Below are positions 57,325 through 64,000 of a stretch of 64,000 bases of DNA, piece after piece. The first letter of the stretch is position 1. Each line of letters starts with the position of its first letter. Under the pieces are notes generated by a model. The model saw nothing but the letters and a program-made list of their open reading frames with translations, ran no database searches and was not told the DNA's origin. The stretch is taken from positions 3,720,001 through 3,784,000 of the forward strand of contig JBITNC010000002.1 in the NCBI GenBank assembly GCA_050084985.1. Reading direction: 5' to 3'. Source of the DNA: Nageia nagi. Taxonomy: Eukaryota; Pinophyta. A program made the translations under genes and the position numbers.

Positions 57325-58266
57325 CACAAGAAAGTAGGAAGATTACGTAACATGCATCTAGCCATTTCTATAATTATTCTATTTTTTCTTTCAACAACAC
57401 TATTTTGCTAAGGAGTGTAAGGAATTGTAAATTACCTTTTAACTCCATACTTAGCATAAAAGTCATTAAACTCATTGCTGTTATATTCTTTCCCATTGTT
57501 TGATCTCAACATTTTGATTTAATGATTAGTTTGATTCTCAATAAAGGCCTTACAACCTTAAAACTCTCAAAGGTTTGATCCTTATGCTCAAGTAGATACC
57601 TAAAGGTCATCCTACTAAAGTCATCAATGAAAGTTAAGATGTAAGATGCTTCTTTAAGTGAATTAGTTTGAAATGGACCCATGAAATCTAAATGCATAAG
57701 TTGAAGAGGTTGAGATGCTCTTGTTACCTTATCTTTTTCAAATTTTTATCTATGCATCTTGCCAAGAATGCACTTCTCACATAGACCAATTGAAGGAAAA
57801 ATTGTAGGTAAACCTTCCACAAGTTCTTGGTCTTTCATGATTTGAATACTCTTATGGTTAAGGTGCCCTAAATGATGGTGCTAAAGATTGCCTTTAGAAC
57901 ACACACTAGAAGTAAGACACATCTTTGATGGAATTTGATCTACAATGTAGATGTTATCTTTCACTGATCCTTTAACCACCATGGCAAGTCCTTTCTTAAT
58001 ACACCAAGATTGAAAATCAAACTCAAAAGAGTACCATTTTCTAGCAACTTGGATTACAGAGAGAAGGTTCATCCTTAACTTAGGAACATAGAGAACATTG
58101 TTTAAGAACCTTCTCATGAATCAACACACTCCCAATTCTTTGGACTTCTAAGGTAGAGTTATCACCTATCACAACCACATCTTTTTTATACTTGTAAAAT
58201 TTCTTAAACTTTTCTTTTTCAAATCATAAGTGATTAGTGCAACTAGAATCAACAATCTAATTAGAT
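57325..58266 (-). pseudogene. Element 4, continuation: integrase and protease relic
   Basis: Resumes at the integrase codons broken by element 2. Minus-strand pieces: YILTFIDDFSRMTFRYLLEH (57506-57697), a zinc-binding remnant near 57750-57880, NVLYVPKLRMNLLSVIQVAR (57881-58117) and VDSSCTNH (about 58235-58260), the protease start. Ends abruptly at a junction with opposite-strand Copia sequence. Gag, leader and the 5' LTR are missing. Confidence 0.8.
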
Positions 58267-58267
58267 A

Positions 58268-60069
58268 AGCATATTATGTCTTAACCTTCATTGATTACTT
58301 TAATAGGATGACCTTTGGGTATCTACTTGAGCATAAGGATCAAACCTTTGAAAGTTTTAAGGTTTTTAAGGCCTTTGTTGAGAATCAAACTAACTTCAAA
58401 ATCAAGATGTTAAGATAAAATAATGGAAGAGAATATAATAGCAATGAGTTCAATGATGATTATGCTAAGTATGGAATCAAGAGGCAATTTACAATTCCAT
58501 ACACTCCTCAGTAGAACGGTGTTACCGAAAGAAAAAATAGAATAATTATGGAGATGGTTAGATGCATGTTGGGTAATCTTCCTAAGTTCTTATGGGGTGA
58601 AGCTATGAACACTACTATTTACACCTTGAATAGATGTCCCACAAAAGTTGTTTAGAGTAAAACTCCTTTTAAGGCATGGTCAAGAACAAAACCTAACATT
58701 TATCACCTTAGGCTGTTTGGTTGTGAAGCTTTCTCCTACATTGTTTCTAAGTTATGACAGTCAACATAGAGGCTATAGGCTTTACTCTCTAACCTATAAA
58801 ATAGTATTCATTTCAAGAGACGTAAAGTTCAATGAACTTCTTGAAGAATCTACTTTAAATGAGAATGTTGATGATCTAGAGGACTTTTTAGTTGCTCTTA
58901 GCTTATTGGATATTGATATAGATAAATCACCATAAGAATAAAATTCTTTAACACAAAGGGTAACAAGGAGCATGACTTTGAAAAAATCCTTAATTACCAA
59001 GATTGACAACAAGCATGAGCCCTCAACCTTCAGAGAAGCTTCTAAGCACGAGTGCTCTATGGAAGCCATGAAAGTGGAATATGAGGCACTTATGAAACAT
59101 AAAACTTGGAACTTGGTTCCTTATCCTAATGAAAAGAATGTGATTGGTAATAAATGGATTTACAAGGTCAAGTTCAATTCAATTGGAGATATTGAGAAAT
59201 ACAATGCAAGGTTAGTAGCTAAAGGTTTTGCTCAGAAATACGATGTAGATTATGAAAAAACTTTTTCTCTTATGGCAAAGATGCCTACTATGAGAGTAAT
59301 TCTTGGTCTTTATACAGCTCAAGGATGGAAATTTTTTCAACTTGATATCAAGAGTGCATTTCTCAATGGTGACTTAGTTGTAAAAATCTTTATGAATCAA
59401 TCAGAAGTGGAAGGTAATGAATCCTTTGTGTGCAAGTTAAAGAAGTCATTGTATGGACTTAAGCAAGCACCTAGAGCTTGGTATAGAAAAATTTCAAAGT
59501 ACTTTGCAAACATTAGATTCTCTAAGTGTTTTCAACTTTGATCTATATGTGCTCAATCAAGGAAAAGACATGGTCTTGATTTTTCTTTATGTGGATGATC
59601 TTTTGATTACTAGGAATAATAATGAAATCATTCAAGAGTGCATATCCAAACTTAAGATAATGTTTGAAATAATTGATCTTGGTCTCTTGCACTACTATCT
59701 TAGAATGCAAGTGTATCAATACAAGGATTATACTTACTTCAATCAATTTAAGTATATATTAGATATCTTGTAAAAGTTTAGAATGGAGGAGTGTAGATAT
59801 GCTGCAATCCCAGTCTCTCCTGGAATCATTATTTTTTTGAGTTCCAACACTCAATTAGCTGATGTTATAATTTACAGGCAATTAATTGGTAGTATTTTGT
59901 ATTTGATTATATTTAGGCTAGATATTACCTTTGCAGTGAATTTGATGGCATGATTCATGCAAAAACCTTATGTTGAGTACCTCAATGTTGTTAAGCAAAT
60001 CTTAAGGTATGTTGTAGGGATTAAAGATCTTGCTCTTAAGTATTCCAAGTTGCCCTCATATGTTCTCTT
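58268..60069 (+). pseudogene. Family-B Copia fragment (integrase to RNase H), plus strand
   Basis: Begins inside integrase (LTFIDYFNRMTFGYLLEHK) without an LTR. It runs through the DDE core (VTERKNRIIMEMVRCMLGNL), the linker, and RT (SAFLNGDL at about 59355; YVDDLLI at about 59590), to LALKYSKLP at the start of RNase H, where the next element cuts it at 60069. A few stops and frameshifts. The glutamine codon that is UAA in elements 1, 3 and 4 is intact here (CAA at about 59878). Confidence 0.85.
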
Positions 60070-61854
60070 TGTTGAACTATGGGTGACACTGAGAGGGGGG
60101 GTGAATCAGTGTGTTTTAAAATTTTACTTATTTAATGCAAGCAATTAAAACTCATCCACACAAATAGCAAACCACAACATAGAATTTATAGTGGAAACCT
60201 AATGCGAGAAAAACCACTCTCCAAAATGACTGCTTGGACTCCCATCCAAATCCAATCAGAAATCAATGCTCAATTTTATAGCACCAACTAAAGGACCAGC
60301 ACCAACTGACCTGACTCTGTAGCACCTACTGCAAGGAACACTAATCCCCTAGAGCCAAGCACCAACTTGACTCAACAAAGATAACAAAAATATTTTTGGG
60401 ATGATTCCATAAGACATTGATAGTCTAGCTCAATTCAATCTGCTAATTCTAACTCTGCAACTCCAACTCTGCACATCAATATACCAAAAAAACTAATTTA
60501 AAAAAAATACCAATTAACTCCACATTTAGATACCCATTAAGCTCCTCTTCCAAACTCCTTCTAAGCTCAACCACCGAATCTTAAGAGATATGCTCAGTAA
60601 TGCCTCTACACTCAAATCTGGTAGAATAGAAAATATTACAAATTTTCTCTTACAATGCTCAATAATACAAACTGTCACCTGCACTTCTTTACTAATAGTC
60701 CATATGTATGCTCTTACACAAAATAATCCATGACTCCTCCTTTTCTCCTTGCCACAAATGCTTTCTTATGTAAAACTGAAAAAAAACCTTCACATACCCA
60801 CCAAGAACACTCAATACACTCTTTTTCACTCTAATATTCCCTAATAAACTTTCCAACCACTTTTTATTTTAACTATAAGCATTCTACACGATTTTTTTTT
60901 GGTTGTGAATGGGAGTTACAACTTGGTTTGCCCATTCATGAAGTGCCACATCACAAATAAGACAAAACAACCTTTTGTCAAACACTTGCCATTCTAGCTC
61001 ATGCATATTGTCAAACACTTCCCAATCCAAAACTGGAAAAAATAGAAAAATAAGCTAAATTAGCATTTTGCGGCTGTTGTAACTTTTGTACCATTCCACG
61101 AAAAAGATTGCATGTTCACAGTTATACCAACTATCATCATGTTAAATTTCACCATCTATCTCTTCTTTTACTAATTTCTATACCTCCAACAAAGTGGCCT
61201 TCGACGTTGTTTTTACAGACATTTTGTCAAACACTTGACATCCAAAGTTTGTGCACATTCAAGCTTCTCATACTTAGAGGCATTTTTGGAAAAATATCAA
61301 TAGGACAAAATTGTTTCTTTTACATCCCTAAAGGTGTGAGATTCGATGAAATTCAAATCCAATCAATAAAAATCTCAATTTTGCATTTTCCTTGCTGATT
61401 TTGGACTACAACTGTAAAAAAACTAGAAAAAGTAAAAAATTAGCTTTTTGCAACTTCCACCATTTCTTCCTCAAGAATCCGTTTAGTCTGAAGTAAAAAC
61501 ATTTTGGTTCTTCGTACATAAGACTATAACTAAAAAATTATTTGAAGTTATAAATCCTCATGGATTTATATATATACCTTCTACAAAATGCCATCTGATG
61601 CAGATTTTACAATTGTCAAACTATATGCAAAAATTCCCAACTAAGCTCCAACAAAGCAACTGAGTGGTCCAAAATCTGAACTAACACCACCACTTCATTT
61701 CTTAATGTCAAGCAATGCTCCAAACTCTTTTTTGAACTTTCTAATACAATCTAATAGGAGCACACCAAGCAAACACTGATCTAAGGTGGAGTGTACCAAG
61801 TCCAAGTGAGTATGTTGACAATAATGACAACACAACTGAACCTCACAAATAACA
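60070..61854 (-). repeat. Probable 3' LTR of a long-LTR Copia element (about 1.8 kb)
   Basis: Begins TGTTGAACTATGGG exactly where the previous Copia fragment breaks off and probably ends CAAATAACA at 61854, just before a pyrimidine tract (TCTCCCCCTTT). This gives TGTT...AACA ends. The left boundary is firm from the interrupted coding frame, the right one is inferred. The other LTR is outside the window. Contains no convincing gene. Confidence 0.6.
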
Positions 61855-62089
61855 ATCTCCCCCTTTGAAATTGTTGGCAACATACGAATCTTTTGCTGCA
61901 CATTACTGTCCTCTTGTAACTTTTCTCCCCCTTTGACAACAATGACAAAGGGTGTCCACACACTCCCCCTGAAGCCATGCACATAGTTCTCAAACAAAAA
62001 TTAATACATATAACAGTAAATACAAATAGGAGCAAAGAGATATAACACAACAAGAATGCTCCCCCTGAGAATGTGCATCCAATCACTAG
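61855..62089 (-). other. 3' untranslated region of the long-LTR Copia with four polypurine tracts
   Basis: CTCCCCCTTTG at 61858 and 61925, CTCCCCCTGAAG at 61964 and CTCCCCCTGAGA at 62060 are each polypurine tracts on the sense strand. The one nearest the LTR is presumably the plus-strand primer. Confidence 0.65.
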
Positions 62090-64000
62090 TCAATGCTTAG
62101 GAAGTGTGATCACTCCTAATTTCTCATGTAGGTACATAAAGATGTCTTTGGGTAGCGGTTTGGTGAAGATATCAACCACCTGCTCTATGGTTGGAACATA
62201 TTCCAACTTAACTTCTCCTTTTGCAACTTTTTCTTTTAGAAAGTGATATCTTATCGCTATGTGCTTTCTCCTACAGTGCATCACAAGATTTTTTGAAATA
62301 TTGATTGCACTAGTATTGTCACACCTGAGTGTAGTGGGATCACTAACCTGAATCTCCAAATCCTTTAGCATTTGTTTCATCCATAGGACCTGTGTGCAAC
62401 ATGATGTGGCTACCATATACTCTATCTCTGTGGTGGATAATGACATTGAATCTTATTTCTTGCTATGCCAACTCACAAGATTATCTCCCAAGAGAAATGC
62501 ACCTCCACTGGTACTCTTCCTATCATCTACACATCCTGCCCAATCTGCATCAGAATATGCAACCAAGGTGAAATATTCTCCTTTGGGATACCAAAGTCCA
62601 TACTCCATGGTACCTTGCAGGTATCTAAAAATCCTCTTTACTACTGACACATGTGTGGCCTTTGGTGCTGCTTGATATCGTGCCACCAAATATACTACTT
62701 GCAAAATATCTGATCTAGTAGCTGTAAGATACAAAAGACTACCAATCATAGATCGATATTGAGTTTGATCAACTGATGGTGCTTGATCATCCTTACTCAA
62801 TTTACAACCTATCATCATGGGAGTGCTCACAGGTTTGTAATCCTCCATTTTGAACTTCTTCAACATCTCTTTAACATACTTATTTTGCGAAATAAAAATG
62901 CCATTCTTCATTTGATTAACTTGCAAACCAAGAAAAAATGAAAGCTCACCTATCATAGACATCTCAAATTTTATTTGCATTCTATCTGCAAATTCCTTAC
63001 ACATCTCATCTCTACTACCCCTAAAAATGATATCATCCACATAAACAACAACAACTAATTGAGTCTCTTTTTCAGTTCTTATGTAGAGATTATTGTCAAC
63101 CATACCTTTCCTAAAGCCTTGTTGTATGAGATACGTATCAAACCTAGAATACCAAGCTCGAGGTGCCTGTTTAAGTCCATACAAAGCTTTATGCAACTTG
63201 CAAACTAGATCTAGATTTGATCCCAGCTGAAAACCATCTGGTTGCTCAATGTAGACTTCTTCTTCAAGTTTACCATTTAAAAATGCTGATTTTACATCCA
63301 TTTGGTATACCTTGAAGTTTTTGTACACTGCAAGTGCCAAAAATATTCTGGTTGCCTCCATTCTTGCCATTGGTGAAAAGTCTCCTCAAAATCAATACCT
63401 TCAACTTGTGCATAGCCTTTACACACTAATTATGTTTTATTTCTGACAACCTTACCATCTTCATTTAACTTGTTCCTAAAGACCCATTTGGTGCTGATCA
63501 CGTTCTTGTTCTTTGGTCTTGGAACTAGCTCCCAAGTTTTATTCTTTTCAATTTGATCAAGTTCTTCATTCATGGCCTTGATCCAACCTTCATCTTTACT
63601 TTCTTCAACAACACACTTTGGTTCAATACTGGATAGGAGAGAGTATTCCAGAGTTAATCTCTTCCTTGTTTGAACCCCTGCACTTACATCACCAATAACT
63701 TGCTCCTTTGGATGATCTTTCTTCTAGTTGTAGCTCGGTGTGTGTCTGCATTCTTCTATCTTTGAATCACTCATAGAGCCATCATTATGAGTGTTGCTCA
63801 TAGCTATGCTCTTATTTCTAGGTGTCACACAGGTAATCGTGGAACCATTTCCACCACTACTGCTTGAATTATTGCTTTGTACTGGAACTACTGGATTACT
63901 TTGACTTGCCCCTGAATTGTCTTCATAGATTGGGTAGTTCTCATCATCATCATCATTTGGTGTGGTCATATTCTCATCAAATTTAACATCTACACTCTCA
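62090..64000 (-). pseudogene. Long-LTR Copia pol: RT and RNase H, partial at window end
   Basis: Minus-strand RT (62453-63370) carries SAFLNGKLEEEVYIEQPDGF, then LYGLKQAPRAWYSRF and the catalytic YVDDIIF. RNase H (62090-62446 and before) carries SDADWAGCVDDRKSTSG, SLSTTEIEYM, RCDNTSAINISKN and IFTKPLPKDIF, ending GVITLPKH. A TAA at about 62447-62449 replaces a glutamine codon after WHSKK. One base is lost at about 63371 (before MARMEATR), and another TAA stands near 63432. The Ser/Asn/Asp-rich piece at 63724-63969 is the integrase-RT linker. The lineage differs from families A and B (SIRE- or Tork-like, not settled). Confidence 0.85.

Overview
The window is a piece of a repeat-rich seed-plant nuclear genome. 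It is AT-rich and packed with nested LTR retrotransposons and LINE remnants around one ordinary spliced nuclear gene with GT-AG introns. A gymnosperm, perhaps a conifer, is my guess from the element mix and AT-rich long-intron style; nothing in the sequence fixes the species. No tRNA, rRNA, CRISPR or bacterial-style feature was seen.

Layout. Bases 1-65 are the 3' end of an LTR (family B) whose body lies left of the window; it sits in an old minus-strand L1-type LINE (66 to about 2860). After an AT-rich spacer comes the only host gene, minus strand, 4217-15095 coding, with probable 5' UTR exons up to about 17360. It encodes an ankyrin-RCC1-BTB/BACK-like protein of about 1145 residues in ten coding exons. 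All splice phases agree, except for one missing base in a G run of coding exon 1.

From about 17.5 kb on, almost everything is transposon. A decayed Ty3/gypsy element on the plus strand (17560-28810) is split by a very young Copia element (element 1, 18420-27381, minus, LTRs differing at one base, TSD TATTC) and by an apparent solo LTR (27540-28353). A second solo LTR lies at 31225-31801. A second Ty3/gypsy relic (about 31985-40365) is split by Copia element 3 (32063-39179, plus, TSD AAATT). A second LINE (40366-45593, plus) is split by a 3.7 kb LTR element without recognisable pol (40941-44665). Copia element 4 (45594-58266, minus) is split by Copia element 2 (48812-57319, minus, TSD CACCT). 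At about 58267 element 4 meets, head to head, a plus-strand Copia fragment (58268-60069), which ends at a different, long-LTR Copia element (60070 to the window edge, minus).

Elements 1 and 2 form family A and elements 3 and 4 family B. Both share a similar polyprotein, a conserved leader block before gag and a repeat-bearing 3' region. LTR divergence orders the insertions: element 1 (1/498), element 2 (about 20/457), element 3 (about 34/482).

The most unusual signal is in that 3' region. Elements 1 and 2 carry a tandem array whose units form a short hairpin with compensatory base changes between units. In the sense strand each unit also contains a consensus 5' splice-site hexamer GTRAGT: seven in element 1 and four in element 2, with one in element 3. 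A UAA at the same RT/RNase H codon in elements 1, 3 and 4, and a predicted uORF ending directly against the host gene start codon, also deserve attention.
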